From positions 6,264,038-6,328,037 of the forward strand of contig NZ_JACHIR010000001.1 in the NCBI RefSeq assembly GCF_014203355.1: a DNA stretch of 64,000 nucleotides. The letters are read 5' to 3'. The stretch comes from Kutzneria kofuensis. GTDB taxonomy: Bacteria > Actinomycetota > Actinomycetes > Mycobacteriales > Pseudonocardiaceae. The notes under the pieces are model-generated. The model was not told the DNA's origin and did no database searches. It saw nothing but the letters and a program-made list of their open reading frames with translations. Position numbers and translations under genes: made by a program. Below, piece by piece: positions 32,752 to 43,292 of this stretch (position 1 is its first letter; every line of letters begins with the position of its first letter).

Positions 32752-33408
32752 GTGACAAAGCTGCGCGCACGGCATGTGGTGTGGGATTGGAACGGCACGC
32801 TCCTGAACGACAACCACGCGGTGTTAGCGGCTGTTAACTCCGTGTGCGCGCAGTACGGGCGGGCGGCGGTGACGCTGGACGAGTGGCGTGAGGTGTTCAG
32901 CCGGCCGATCCTGGCGTGCTACGAGAAGGTGCTGGGCCAGGCGCTCACGGAAGCGGACTGGGACGTCATCGACCGGCACTACCACGACGCGTACCGGCTG
33001 GAGCTGGAGACGTGTGGCCTGGCGGCGGGCGTGCCGGACCTGCTGCACCAGTGGCGGGACGCGGGACGGACACAGTCGCTGCTGTCGATGTGGTTCCACG
33101 ACGAGTTGGTGCCGCTGATCGGAAAACTGAGCCTGACCGACCTGTTCAACCGGGTGGATGGCCTGCGCGGCTACAACATGGGCGGCTCCAAGGCGACGCA
33201 CCTGGTCGAGCACCTGAAGGCGCAGGACCTGGACCCGGCGGACGTCGTCCTGATCGGCGACGTCGTGGATGACGCCGAGGCGGCGGCGCAGGTCGGGGCC
33301 CAGTGCGTGCTGGTGACGACGGGCATGATGCCGCGATCGCGGCTGACGACGGCGGGAGTGCCGGTCACCGACTCGATTCCGGAAGCTCTGGCGCTGATCG
33401 ACGCATAG
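32752..33408 (+). CDS. HAD family hydrolase
   Basis: 218 aa. Motif I is VVWDWNGTLL, with the nucleophile at about D12 and the usual second Asp replaced by Asn (N14), a variant seen in some HAD phosphatases. Motif IV is VVLIGDVVDDAEAAA. A helical cap lies between them. It is probably a small-molecule phosphatase of the phosphoglycolate type; substrate unknown. Codon 25 is TTA (32824-32826), the rare leucine codon that in streptomycetes depends on the bldA tRNA. The 3' end overlaps the convergent MFS gene by 44 nt. Confidence 0.83.
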   Translation: MTKLRARHVVWDWNGTLLNDNHAVLAAVNSVCAQYGRAAVTLDEWREVFSRPILACYEKVLGQALTEADWDVIDRHYHDAYRLELETCGLAAGVPDLLHQWRDAGRTQSLLSMWFHDELVPLIGKLSLTDLFNRVDGLRGYNMGGSKATHLVEHLKAQDLDPADVVLIGDVVDDAEAAAQVGAQCVLVTTGMMPRSRLTTAGVPVTDSIPEALALIDA

Positions 33409-34741
33409 CGCGGCGCCATGACAGGGCAGCCGGCACGCCGACCGCGATGCCGCCGAGGCCCGCGAGACCGATGGTCAGCGGCGTCCCGATCACGTCCGCG
33501 AGAACGCCCGCGACCATCACGCCGACGCCCTGCACGGTGACGAGGCCGCTCACCACGATGCCCATCACCTGCGCCCGCCCCGCGCTCGGCACGGCTCGCG
33601 CCAGCGAGGCGGTGTCCTGCGTCTGGTACGCCTGCGCCAGCGCACCCGAAACCCCTAGCGCTGCTAGCGAAACGAGCAACCCCGGCTGCACCGCGCACAC
33701 GAGCAGCGGCAGGCCCGCTAGCACCGCTAGCAATCCGAGCACGCGCGGCCGAATTCGCTCCGGAACCCACCGAGCGAACACGAAGGCCCCGACCACCGAC
33801 CCCGCCGGATCCGCCGCCATCAGCAGGCCGACCCCGACCGTTCCCGTCCCGATCGCCGCCGCATACGGCGCCGCCAGTCCCTCCGGCACCACGTAGAAAC
33901 CGGCCAGCCAACTCAACACCGCCAACGCCCGCACCGCACGGTCGCCGAACACAACGCGGACCCCCGCTAGCACCGACCCACCAGCCGACGACCGAGCGGA
34001 CCGCGATTTCGCCGCTGGGGATTGGGATGCGTGCGTCGCACCCGTGGCCGGGAGTTGGGGCGTGGAGGGTGATTTCGCCGCTGGGAGCCGGGACGTGAGT
34101 GGCGGCACGGTTGTCGGGCTGGGTGCGGACGATCGTTCTGCCGGCGAGGACCAAGACGTAGGCGATGAGACGGCGGCTGGGTGGTTGACGCCGGAGCGGA
34201 CCGACACCGCCGATGCCAGGAAGGTGGCGGCGTTGACGGCAAGGGCCCAGTACGGGGTCAGCGCGGCGACCAGGACACCGCCGCAGGCGAAGCCGGCCAG
34301 TTGGGCGGTCTGGATGGTCATGCCGCGCAGGGCCAGGGCGGAGACGTAGAGCTCGCCGGAAAGGATGTCCGGGAGCAGGGCCTGTTGGGCGGCGCGGAAG
34401 GGGCCGCCGAGGAGGGTGACGGCGATGAGCAGGAGGTAGAGGGCGGGCAGGGGCATGCCGGGGATGGCCATGGCGGCGACGAGGAGTGCTCGGGCGACGT
34501 CGCACGCGACCATGACGGTCCGCCGGGCCACCTGGTCGGCGACCCAGCCGAGCAGGGCGCCGCCGACCAGGGTCGGCACGAAGGTGAGGGCGTAGGACAG
34601 GGCGGTGAGTGCGGGGGACGAGGTCCGCTGGAAGACCAGCACGGCGAGGGCGACCCGGGCCAACTGGTCGCCGGCCTGGGACAGCGCCTCGCCGGCCCAC
34701 AACCAGCGGAAGTCCGCGACCGCCAGCACCGAGCGGAACAT
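33365..34741 (-). CDS. MFS transporter with repetitive central loop
   Basis: 458 aa with about 12 TM segments. The N-terminus FRWLWAGEALSQAGDQLARV and the AD(Q)VARRTVMV loop mark an MFS exporter of the MDR type. Residues from about 190 to 255, in the cytoplasmic loop between halves, are Ser/Pro/Thr-rich low complexity containing PAAKSPS and PAAKSRS, from duplicated DNA (GATTTCGCCGCTGGG at about 34004 and 34071). The ATG at 34741 is 6 nt after TACCGT (leaderless). Several CTA-GCN codon pairs occur here. Substrate unknown. Confidence 0.85.
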   Translation of the reverse strand: MFRSVLAVADFRWLWAGEALSQAGDQLARVALAVLVFQRTSSPALTALSYALTFVPTLVGGALLGWVADQVARRTVMVACDVARALLVAAMAIPGMPLPALYLLLIAVTLLGGPFRAAQQALLPDILSGELYVSALALRGMTIQTAQLAGFACGGVLVAALTPYWALAVNAATFLASAVSVRSGVNHPAAVSSPTSWSSPAERSSAPSPTTVPPLTSRLPAAKSPSTPQLPATGATHASQSPAAKSRSARSSAGGSVLAGVRVVFGDRAVRALAVLSWLAGFYVVPEGLAAPYAAAIGTGTVGVGLLMAADPAGSVVGAFVFARWVPERIRPRVLGLLAVLAGLPLLVCAVQPGLLVSLAALGVSGALAQAYQTQDTASLARAVPSAGRAQVMGIVVSGLVTVQGVGVMVAGVLADVIGTPLTIGLAGLGGIAVGVPAALSWRRAMRRSAPELPESSR

Positions 34742-34747
34742 CAGCCC

Positions 34748-34753
34748 ACGGTA
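34748..34753 (-). promoter_or_regulatory. -10 element of leaderless MFS promoter
   Basis: The reverse strand has TACCGT, 6 nt, ATG 34741. Confidence 0.4.
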
Positions 34754-34934
34754 GCGGCATCCGCCCGCCGCCGCGCCGTCTTGATCGGAAGGCCGATCGT
34801 GATTGTCGGGTCACGGTGGCGGCGTCTGCTCGTGGTCGGGCTGCCTTGGTCGGCGCGCCGATCGTGATCGGCGGGACGGGGTGGCGGCTCCGCTCGGAGG
34901 TCGGTATGCCGGCGATGGCTGTCGGGTGAGGTGG

Positions 34935-36350
34935 TCAGGCTGCGGTGGTGGCCTCCGTTCGTCGTCGGACGGCCTTGATCAGGATGCCGATCACGACCAT
35001 CACCACGCAGGTGACGATGGCGGTCTGGACCAGGAAGCCGGTGAGGTTGCCGGCCGCGAGGTAGGAGCCCAGGGCGAGGGCGACCAGGGCGCAGACGGCA
35101 CGGTCGATGATGGACTCGATGGACAACAGCGTTGCGCGGTAACGGGAATCGGTGATGGCGGCGTTGAGCAGGGCCCGCTGGATGGGGAAGGAGAGACCGC
35201 AGGCGAGGGAGAAGACGCAGAGCGCGATGACGGAGCCGGCGATGCCGAGGAGACCGGCGAGGGCGAGGGTGACGGCCATGGCGACGGTGAGGAGGAAGAC
35301 CGATCGCACGTCGCTGATGCGGTTGCGGAGCCAGTTGGGCCGGGCGGCGCCGAGGGCCTCGAAGACGGTCATCAGGGCCATGACGACGCCGTAGAGGACA
35401 ACGGGAGTGTTCTTGCTGTCGAGGATGGGCTGGAAGAGGTTGACGGAACAGATCCGGGCGAGGGTGAAGATGGCTACACCCTGAACCATGAGCAGCACCA
35501 GGAGCCGCGAGGAGCGCATCTGGGCGAAAGCGCCGCGGAGGGCGACCGAGATGGGGGGACGGGCGGGTCGGCCGGACTGGTCCGGAGCGGGATCGTCGGA
35601 GCCGCCAGGAGCGTTGGACGCGGTGAGGCGATCGGAAGGGTCGGGGTTGACGGGCAGGGCGGCGGAGTGGCCGGGGCGAACGGGGTCGGTGGGTGGAGCG
35701 GCCGAGTGGCCCTGGTGACCAGGGTTGGTGGATTGAGCGGCCGAGTGGCCGGGGCTGGCGGCTGAAGCGGCGGAGCGGCCCGGGATTGCGGGCAGGGCCA
35801 CGGCCGCGAAGACGGCTATGGCGGCGTTGCAGGCGCTGAGCCAGTACGGCGACGGCATGTTCCACTGCATGAGCAGGCCCACCACGGGCCAGCAGACGAC
35901 CTTGCCGATGAGGCTGTAGGACCGGCCGTAGCCCTCGGCCTGGGGATAGGCCTCGCCGGCACCGGCGGAATGCATGTACTCGTACAGGTACGCGCTGGCG
36001 GCGCCGGAGACGAGGGAGCGGGCGAGGGCGATGAGCAGGAAGTGGACGAGAAAGCCGGTGTAGGAGGCCAAGAACACCGGTGTGAGGTTGGCGGCGATGA
36101 GGACGACGCCGCCGGCCACCAGGCAGTGCCGGTAGTCGAAGCGGTCGGCGACCATGCCGGTGGGGATCTCCAGCAGGCAGAAGGCGATGTAGTAGATGCT
36201 CTGGATGCCGAAGATCTGCTCGTCGGACAGGCCGATCTGCCGCTGGTACTCGTAGAACACGGGCAGCCACAGCAGCAGACCGAAGAAGAACTGGAAGGTG
36301 TAGCTCAGCCACACCGCCCGCCGCACGGCGGGCGCGACCCGGGCGCTCAC
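34935..36350 (-). CDS. MFS transporter coupled to the dikinase gene, with minisatellite-like loop
   Basis: About 471 aa from GTG 36350, which overlaps the dikinase stop as GTGA. The start is followed by VRRAVWLSYTFQFFFGLLLW; the TM2-3 loop contains MVADRFDYRHCLVAGG. The central loop (about 80 aa) is a run of degenerate units such as PGHSAAQSTNPGHQGHSAA and PGHSAALPVNP, with a proline- and acid-rich tail. Both membrane halves look intact. Co-translation with the dikinase suggests that it moves the substrate or product of that enzyme. Drug efflux is an alternative. Confidence 0.83.
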   Translation of the reverse strand: MSARVAPAVRRAVWLSYTFQFFFGLLLWLPVFYEYQRQIGLSDEQIFGIQSIYYIAFCLLEIPTGMVADRFDYRHCLVAGGVVLIAANLTPVFLASYTGFLVHFLLIALARSLVSGAASAYLYEYMHSAGAGEAYPQAEGYGRSYSLIGKVVCWPVVGLLMQWNMPSPYWLSACNAAIAVFAAVALPAIPGRSAASAASPGHSAAQSTNPGHQGHSAAPPTDPVRPGHSAALPVNPDPSDRLTASNAPGGSDDPAPDQSGRPARPPISVALRGAFAQMRSSRLLVLLMVQGVAIFTLARICSVNLFQPILDSKNTPVVLYGVVMALMTVFEALGAARPNWLRNRISDVRSVFLLTVAMAVTLALAGLLGIAGSVIALCVFSLACGLSFPIQRALLNAAITDSRYRATLLSIESIIDRAVCALVALALGSYLAAGNLTGFLVQTAIVTCVVMVVIGILIKAVRRRTEATTAA

Positions 36351-38305
36351 GCGCTGTAGGGGCGGAGTTGGACGATGGTGATGCGCTTCTCGTCGGCGAT
36401 CCACTCCACGTCGACGGGAGAGTCGAACGTGTAGTCGGGCGAGAAGTGGGCCTGCAGCAACCTGCCGGCGATGGCGAGGCGCTGAAGCTGTTGGCGCGTA
36501 GCGACATCCAGGTCCGATGGAGCGTCGCCGAGCGAGACGGTACGGCCATCGCCCTCGACGGTGCTGTAGAGGTACTGGATCGGCAGCTCGGCGCCGGACA
36601 CGACCTCGGTCACGGAGTTCACCGACACGTTCACGTACACGTTCCGGAAATCGTTGCGGTTCAACGGGTTGGTGGTCACCATGACGCCGCCGATGGCGCC
36701 GTCGACCTGTTCCTGAACGATGACGCCCATGTAGCTGTCGTCCAGCGAGATGCCGGCCTGCTGGCGCAGCCGCACACTGCGCGGCGACACCAGCGATGCC
36801 CAGACCTCCTTGATGGAGGCGAAGATCCGGTCGGCGGTGGTCACGTGGTTGATCGACTCGTAGATGCCGGCGGCGGAGAATCCGGCCAGGTCCTCGGCGT
36901 TCGACGAGCTGCGGACCACGAAGGTGCGCACGCCGCCGAGCTCCGACACCAGGGCGCTGTCCACGGCCTCGCGCAGGTCGTCGGGAATCCGGGTGCCGCG
37001 AATGAGCCGTTGCAGCTCGAGACAGAGCCGGTCGACGTCCGGAACGTCCAGTTCCAAGGCCATCTTCAGCTTGCCGATGGACTGCTGCACACGCGGGGAC
37101 GACTCCAGGAACCGCCGCTGCACCGAGAACGGCAGCGCGATTCCCCTCGGCACGGCGATGTTGTCGCGCAGCAGCCGAATGGCGGCGTCGTTGAGGTCCG
37201 CGTCGACCGGCACCTCCAACAGCTTTGCCAGGTACGGCAACAGGTTCTCGCGCGGCGGCCGGCGGACCTGGTAGAAGCCCAGCAGCCGGCCCGACCCGTT
37301 GGCGAGAACATGGTGCAGCTCGCCGAGATTGGCGGCCTTGGTGCCGTAGCGGTGCCGGTCGTGCAGCCGCAGCCGGTCCAGACTGGTGATCGGGGACGTC
37401 TGGGATTCCGGCTCCTCCAACACGATCCGCTGCGCGTACCAGGCCGGCTTGCGGCTGACGTCGACGGCGTCCTCGGTCGGCGTCAGGGTGATCTCGTCGG
37501 CGGCCGGGTCGACCTCGTAGCGGACCCATCGGCCGTTCAGCTGCTCGGCATCGATGCGGTCGAAAATGCCCAGCTGCACGGCATTGGGCACCTGCCAGCC
37601 CGAGGCCAGCACATTGGTGTGGGACAACGGGGTGGTGTGGTCGGCGTTGACGATGCCGGCCAGCCGCGGCACGTCGTCCGGCACCCGATGCATGACGATG
37701 ATGTCGTACCACTCGAGGGAATCCGCCGCGGCGAGGTAGTCGTCCTCGGTGCGGAAAGCGCGCAGCCGGCCGTGCGCGGAACCGGCGTTCAGCGGCACGA
37801 AACGGGCCGAGGAGAACAGTTCGTGCGCGCGAATGCGCGGCACCTCGGCGGTGGGGATCTCCGCGAGCAGCTGTTCCTGGCTGTGATTGGCCGGTTTCAC
37901 CAGAACCGGCAGCGCCGGATCGACCGCGGCCCGCACGGCCAGGTAGAAGTACGCCAGCATCGGGCCGGACATGGTGTCCACCTCGACGGTCTCCAGCGAC
38001 AGCATCCGCCGGTCGTCGGTGGTGTGCAGGGCGAGGATGCCGAGATAGAAACGCCGATCTTCGGCGTGGTAGACGCTGTGATTGAAATCATCGATGCCGG
38101 CTTCGAGTTCGGCCTTCGAGATGCCGAGGATCTCGGCGGCGATGTACTCGGCGTGGAAAGAATACCGCGCGTCGTTGATGAAGTGGATGTGCCCGCCGGG
38201 CCGGTCGACGACGACCTTCACGAACGGATAGCCGCCGAGTCGGCCGGCTAACTGGGTGAAGGCGGTCATCGTCAGCTGAGCATCGATCAGTGCGGGTGCA
38301 TCCAC
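36347..38305 (-). CDS. PEP-synthase/PPDK-like dikinase with His domain before the ATP-grasp domain
   Basis: About 652 aa from GTG 38305 (GGGGAG about 7 nt upstream; a longer frame to 38422 exists). Residues 1 to about 220 are not recognised. At about 225-255 ADHTTPLSHTNVLASGWQVP resembles a swivelling phosphohistidine domain (PxSHxxVLA). From about 310 to the end is a PPDK_N/ATP-grasp domain: YGTKAANLGELHHVL, FVVRSSSNAEDLAGFSAAG, VQEQVDGAIGGVMVTTNPLN and ITIVQLRPYS. This is the reverse of PEP synthase and PPDK (ATP, His, PEP barrel), and there is no PEP barrel. It matches the order of plant glucan water dikinases. It probably phosphorylates a small molecule or glycan, releasing AMP and phosphate. 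It is cotranscribed with an MFS gene. Confidence 0.83.
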   Translation of the reverse strand: MDAPALIDAQLTMTAFTQLAGRLGGYPFVKVVVDRPGGHIHFINDARYSFHAEYIAAEILGISKAELEAGIDDFNHSVYHAEDRRFYLGILALHTTDDRRMLSLETVEVDTMSGPMLAYFYLAVRAAVDPALPVLVKPANHSQEQLLAEIPTAEVPRIRAHELFSSARFVPLNAGSAHGRLRAFRTEDDYLAAADSLEWYDIIVMHRVPDDVPRLAGIVNADHTTPLSHTNVLASGWQVPNAVQLGIFDRIDAEQLNGRWVRYEVDPAADEITLTPTEDAVDVSRKPAWYAQRIVLEEPESQTSPITSLDRLRLHDRHRYGTKAANLGELHHVLANGSGRLLGFYQVRRPPRENLLPYLAKLLEVPVDADLNDAAIRLLRDNIAVPRGIALPFSVQRRFLESSPRVQQSIGKLKMALELDVPDVDRLCLELQRLIRGTRIPDDLREAVDSALVSELGGVRTFVVRSSSNAEDLAGFSAAGIYESINHVTTADRIFASIKEVWASLVSPRSVRLRQQAGISLDDSYMGVIVQEQVDGAIGGVMVTTNPLNRNDFRNVYVNVSVNSVTEVVSGAELPIQYLYSTVEGDGRTVSLGDAPSDLDVATRQQLQRLAIAGRLLQAHFSPDYTFDSPVDVEWIADEKRITIVQLRPYSA

Positions 38306-38436
38306 GTCGTCTCCCCAGGTCTCGTCAACGGCGAGCGAACCTACCACGCGGGACGAAAGGGATCCGCCGTGGAAACGGGGGCAATGCTCGAATTTCGTCG
38401 ATAAATAGGCCGTACATACCAACTTCCGGGAACACG

Positions 38437-38476
38437 AGAAACGGGGACCCCACCCGCCCGGGAGGCCCCCGTTCCC
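38437..38476 (-). terminator. Terminator of the sugar dehydrogenase gene
   Basis: On the reverse strand GGAACGGGGGCC pairs with GGTCCCCGTTTC around a GC-rich loop, starting about 16 nt after the stop codon and ending in TTTC. Confidence 0.6.
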
Positions 38477-38491
38477 GCCACCGACGCGCCG

Positions 38492-40174
38492 CTAGTTCAG
38501 CTGCACGTGGAAGATCGCGTCCTTGCTGTTGTTGCCGGTGCTGTCCTTGTCACCGCTGGAGTTGGTCAGCCACAAACCGCCGTCCGGCGCCGGCTCGACC
38601 GTGCGCAGCCGGCCGTAGGTGCCGTCGAAGTACGCCACCGGCTTGCTGGTGCTGTTGCCGTTGATCTCCATGCGGTACAGCCGTTCGCCGCGCAGCGCCG
38701 CCATGAACAGCGTGTCGTGCACGATCGCGAGGCCGCTGGGCGAGGCGCTGGACACCGGCCAGGTCTGGACCGGCTTGACGAACTTGGAGTTGCCGCAGCC
38801 GCTGCCCGAAGTGCCCTCGCACGACGGCCAGCCGTAGTTGCCGCCCTTCTGGATCAGGTTCAGCTCGTCCATCACGGAGTTGCCGAGCTCGGCCTCCCAC
38901 AGCCGGCCCTGCGAGTCGAAGGCCAGGCCCTCGACGTTGCGGTGGCCGTAGCTCCAGACGTACTTTCCGGGGAACGGGTTGTCCGACGGGACGCTGCCGT
39001 CCGGGTTGAGCCGCAGGATCTTTCCGTTGAGGGAGTCGAGGTTCTGCGCGTTGTTGCCGTTCTGGCCGTCACCGACGCCGGCGTACAGCTTGCCGTCGGG
39101 CCCGAAGCGCAGCCGGCCGCCGTTGTGGAACTGGTTGCGCAGAATGCCCTTCAGCAGCACCTGCTGGCTGCCGGTGTCGAGCTTTCCGCCGGTGTACTTG
39201 AAACGGGCGATCCGGTTGTCCGACGACGTCGTGAAGTAGACGTAGATCCAGTTGTCGGACTTGAACGTCGGCGAGATCTCCAGGCCGAGCAGCCCGCCCT
39301 CGCCGTTGGTTCCGGACACGCCGGGAACCGTGCCGGCGGTGGTCTTCGTGCCGGTCTTCGGGTCCAGGTGCACGAGGTTGTGGGTGTCCCGCTCGGTGAA
39401 CAGGATCGTGCCGTCCGGCAGCGTCACCAGACCCCAGGGCACGTCCTTGTCGTCGGTGACCTTGGTGACCTGGCCGGGCGTGGTGCCGCCGCCACCGCCG
39501 GTGCCGGAGGTCTTGCCGGTGACCTTGCCGCTCGGCTTGGACACGTTGCCGGCCGCGTCGCGCGCCGTGACGGTGTAGGTGTGCGAGGAGTTCGGCGCGA
39601 GACCCTGCACGGTGAACGAGTTCGTGGTCGACAGGCCCACCTGTGAGGAACCCTCAAGAACGGTGTAGCCGGTGACGCCGACGTTGTCGGTCGACTTCGT
39701 CCATGCCAGGGAGATGGAGTTCGCCGTGGTGCCGGTGACCTTGAGGTCGGTCGGCGCGCTCGGGGGCGTGTTGTCGCTGGACTTCTTGGTCGTCACCTGG
39801 ACGGTGTTGCTGGCCTGGGAGACGCCGCCCTTGGTGTCGCGGGCGTTGACGTAGAAGCCGTAGCTCGTGTTCTGGTTGAGGCCGGTGACGGTCGCCTTGA
39901 GCGTCTTGCCGTCGACGGACTTGGTCAGCTGGCCGTCGTGGTAGATGTCGTACCCGGCCAGGCCGACGCTGCTCGTCGACGCGCCCCAGCTCAGGTCGAC
40001 CGAGGTCTCGGTGATGTTGGCGGCCTTGAGGTTCTTCGGCGGTGTCGGCACCGCCGCCGGCGCCTGCGTCGACGCCAGGGCGGCCGGCACGGCCGTCATC
40101 GTGAGCCCGGCGGCGAGTGCGCCGGCAAGCAGGGCGCCGGCCACGGCCAGCGACCGCCGTGTGCGTGGTGCCAC
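38492..40174 (-). CDS. Secreted PQQ-dependent sugar dehydrogenase-like protein with two FnIII domains
   Basis: 560 aa from GTG 40174 (GGGAGG about 5 nt upstream). A signal peptide (basic APRTRRSLAVAGALLAGALA start, cleavage near ALAS) precedes two fibronectin type III domains (PTPPKNLKAANITETSVDLS; PPSAPTDLKVTGTTANSISL), a Gly-rich linker and a C-terminal six-bladed propeller of the soluble glucose dehydrogenase family. The propeller shows VPWGLVTLPDGTILFTERD, GGLLGLEISPTF, NQFHNGGRLRFGPDGKLYAG, GHRNVEGLAFD and GGNYGWPSCEG. The FnIII modules suggest attachment near polymers, comparable with fungal and bacterial pyranose oxidoreductases. Sugar specificity is unknown. Confidence 0.87.
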   Translation of the reverse strand: MAPRTRRSLAVAGALLAGALAAGLTMTAVPAALASTQAPAAVPTPPKNLKAANITETSVDLSWGASTSSVGLAGYDIYHDGQLTKSVDGKTLKATVTGLNQNTSYGFYVNARDTKGGVSQASNTVQVTTKKSSDNTPPSAPTDLKVTGTTANSISLAWTKSTDNVGVTGYTVLEGSSQVGLSTTNSFTVQGLAPNSSHTYTVTARDAAGNVSKPSGKVTGKTSGTGGGGGTTPGQVTKVTDDKDVPWGLVTLPDGTILFTERDTHNLVHLDPKTGTKTTAGTVPGVSGTNGEGGLLGLEISPTFKSDNWIYVYFTTSSDNRIARFKYTGGKLDTGSQQVLLKGILRNQFHNGGRLRFGPDGKLYAGVGDGQNGNNAQNLDSLNGKILRLNPDGSVPSDNPFPGKYVWSYGHRNVEGLAFDSQGRLWEAELGNSVMDELNLIQKGGNYGWPSCEGTSGSGCGNSKFVKPVQTWPVSSASPSGLAIVHDTLFMAALRGERLYRMEINGNSTSKPVAYFDGTYGRLRTVEPAPDGGLWLTNSSGDKDSTGNNSKDAIFHVQLN

Positions 40175-40213
40175 GGATACCTCCCACTGGTTCGGTATCG
40201 CGGCGGCGGGCCA

Positions 40214-40223
40214 CAAACGTTTT
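40214..40223. promoter_or_regulatory. LacI-type operator-like site before the sugar dehydrogenase
   Basis: CAAACGTTTT contains the palindrome AAACGTTT, also found before the alpha-galactosidase gene. It lies about 40 nt upstream of the start codon in an AT-rich patch. Confidence 0.45.
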
Positions 40224-40309
40224 CATAAAGTTGCAGCCCGGTCAACCGCCGGTGCGCGGAAGCCTACGACGAGTGACCCTCACGTGCGGCGGAACCGATT
40301 GTGTGATCG

Positions 40310-40417
40310 GCGAGTCGCGCTGTGGGGCACACCGAATGCAGGAACGGGGCAGATCTGAGCCGCAGGGCTCAGATCTGCCGGAAACCTGCATTCGGTGTGT
40401 CTGAGAGCGTGACTCGC
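40310..40417. repeat. 108-bp palindromic element, copy A
   Basis: The left arm begins GCGAGTCGCGCTG and continues into CACACCGAATGCAGG; the right arm is CCTGCATTCGGTGTG followed by AGCGTGACTCGC. An inner perfect stem GGCAGATCTGAGCC / GGCTCAGATCTGCC surrounds the centre. It ends 6 nt before the eda stop codon on the reverse strand, so it may act as terminator. It is homologous and equal in length to the element at 48071. Confidence 0.85.
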
Positions 40418-40423
40418 GGGGGA

Positions 40424-41059
40424 TCAGCGGAGGGCGGCGGCTGCGGCGGCCAGGTCCTCCACGCGCTTCCAGTCCCCGGCGGCGAGGGCGTCCTTGGGCG
40501 TGAGCCACGAACCGCCGACGCAGCCGACGTTGGGCAGCGCCAGGTACTTCGGCGCCGACTCGACGGTGATCCCACCGGTGGGGCAGAAGCGCAGCCCCGG
40601 CAACGGGCCGTACACCGACTTCAGGTACGGCACGCCACCGGCGGCCTCGGCGGGGAAGAACTTCAGCACGGTGCAACCCCGCTCGGCCGCCCGCATCGCC
40701 TCGGCCACGGTGCTCACGCCCGGCAGGTACGGCAGCCCGGTGGCGGCAACGGCGTCCAGCAGCGCATCCGTGCTGCCGGGGGTGACGATGAACCGCGCGC
40801 CGGCGTCCAGAGCCTGCTTGGCGTGCCCGGGAGCGGTGACGGTGCCCGCGCCGACCACCAACTCCGGCACCGAGGCGGCGATCCGCTCGATGGCCGCCAG
40901 CGCGACCGGCGTCCGCAGCGTCACCTCGATCACCCGGATGCCGCCGCGCAGCAGCGCCTGCGCCACCGGCACGGCGTGCTCCACGTCGTCCAGCACGACA
41001 ACGGGCATCACGGGGGACAGTTCCAGCAGCTCGGCCGGCGAGGTCCCAGGGGTGGTCAT
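40424..41059 (-). CDS. eda: 2-dehydro-3-deoxyphosphogluconate aldolase
   Basis: 211 aa, normal length for class I KDPG/KHG aldolase. Key parts: VMPVVVLDD, GGIRVIEVTLRTPVAL (catalytic Glu), VVGAGTVT, FIVTPGSTDALL, VLKFFPAEAAGG (Schiff-base Lys) and FCPTGGITVESA. It cleaves KDPG to pyruvate and glyceraldehyde-3-phosphate. It starts 8 nt after the edd stop codon and forms the Entner-Doudoroff operon with it. A 4-hydroxy-2-oxoglutarate aldolase side activity is possible. Confidence 0.93.
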   Translation of the reverse strand: MTTPGTSPAELLELSPVMPVVVLDDVEHAVPVAQALLRGGIRVIEVTLRTPVALAAIERIAASVPELVVGAGTVTAPGHAKQALDAGARFIVTPGSTDALLDAVAATGLPYLPGVSTVAEAMRAAERGCTVLKFFPAEAAGGVPYLKSVYGPLPGLRFCPTGGITVESAPKYLALPNVGCVGGSWLTPKDALAAGDWKRVEDLAAAAAALR

Positions 41060-41067
41060 TGCAGTCC

Positions 41068-42921
<1,854 letters not shown>

Positions 42922-43013
42922 AGCCGACAACTCCTGTCCTGCTCACGGGCCGCCCTTGCGGCCCGGCTGGACGACGGCACTGGCGTCGCTTCACGGGCAA
43001 CGTGACGGGTCCC

Positions 43014-43043
43014 ACACTAGGTGATGTCCCCCGAGGGAATCAA
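43014..43043 (-). promoter_or_regulatory. edd-eda promoter
   Basis: The reverse strand has TTGATT (43043-43038), an 18-nt spacer and TAGTGT (43019-43014), about 95 nt before the edd start. Confidence 0.55.
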
Positions 43044-43052
43044 AACCGATTC
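43037..43052. promoter_or_regulatory. Inverted repeat over the edd -35 region
   Basis: GAATCAAAACCGATTC: perfect 5-bp half-sites GAATC/GATTC with a 6-nt spacer, overlapping the -35 hexamer. It is a plausible repressor operator; the regulator is unknown. Confidence 0.45.
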
Positions 43053-43292
43053 AGTGAAATGCCTAGTCACGGTGACTTTCGCCACTTCTCTAGTCGTTTG
43101 CTGGTCCCCTCCCATGATCCGCGCCTGGTCGCGCGACGGGGCGCCGACGCTGGCAGAACTGGCGTGCGGACTTGCTTGTCAAGATCGCGTGTGGCACTTG
43201 TCACAGGCCTGTGGTTCAGGCAGAGTGCAATGAGAGGGCGCGGTGTGGCGCCGAACACGTTGACGCCTGATCAAGCTTTGGGAGGTGCCGAG

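Larger units (their letters stand above)
42922..43292. other. 371-bp intergenic region between edd and the sdh cluster
   Basis: It holds the edd promoter and inverted repeat (43014-43052), a small palindrome GTCACGGTGAC (43066-43076) and the unmapped promoter of the 43293 gene. No gene is seen. Confidence 0.5.
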
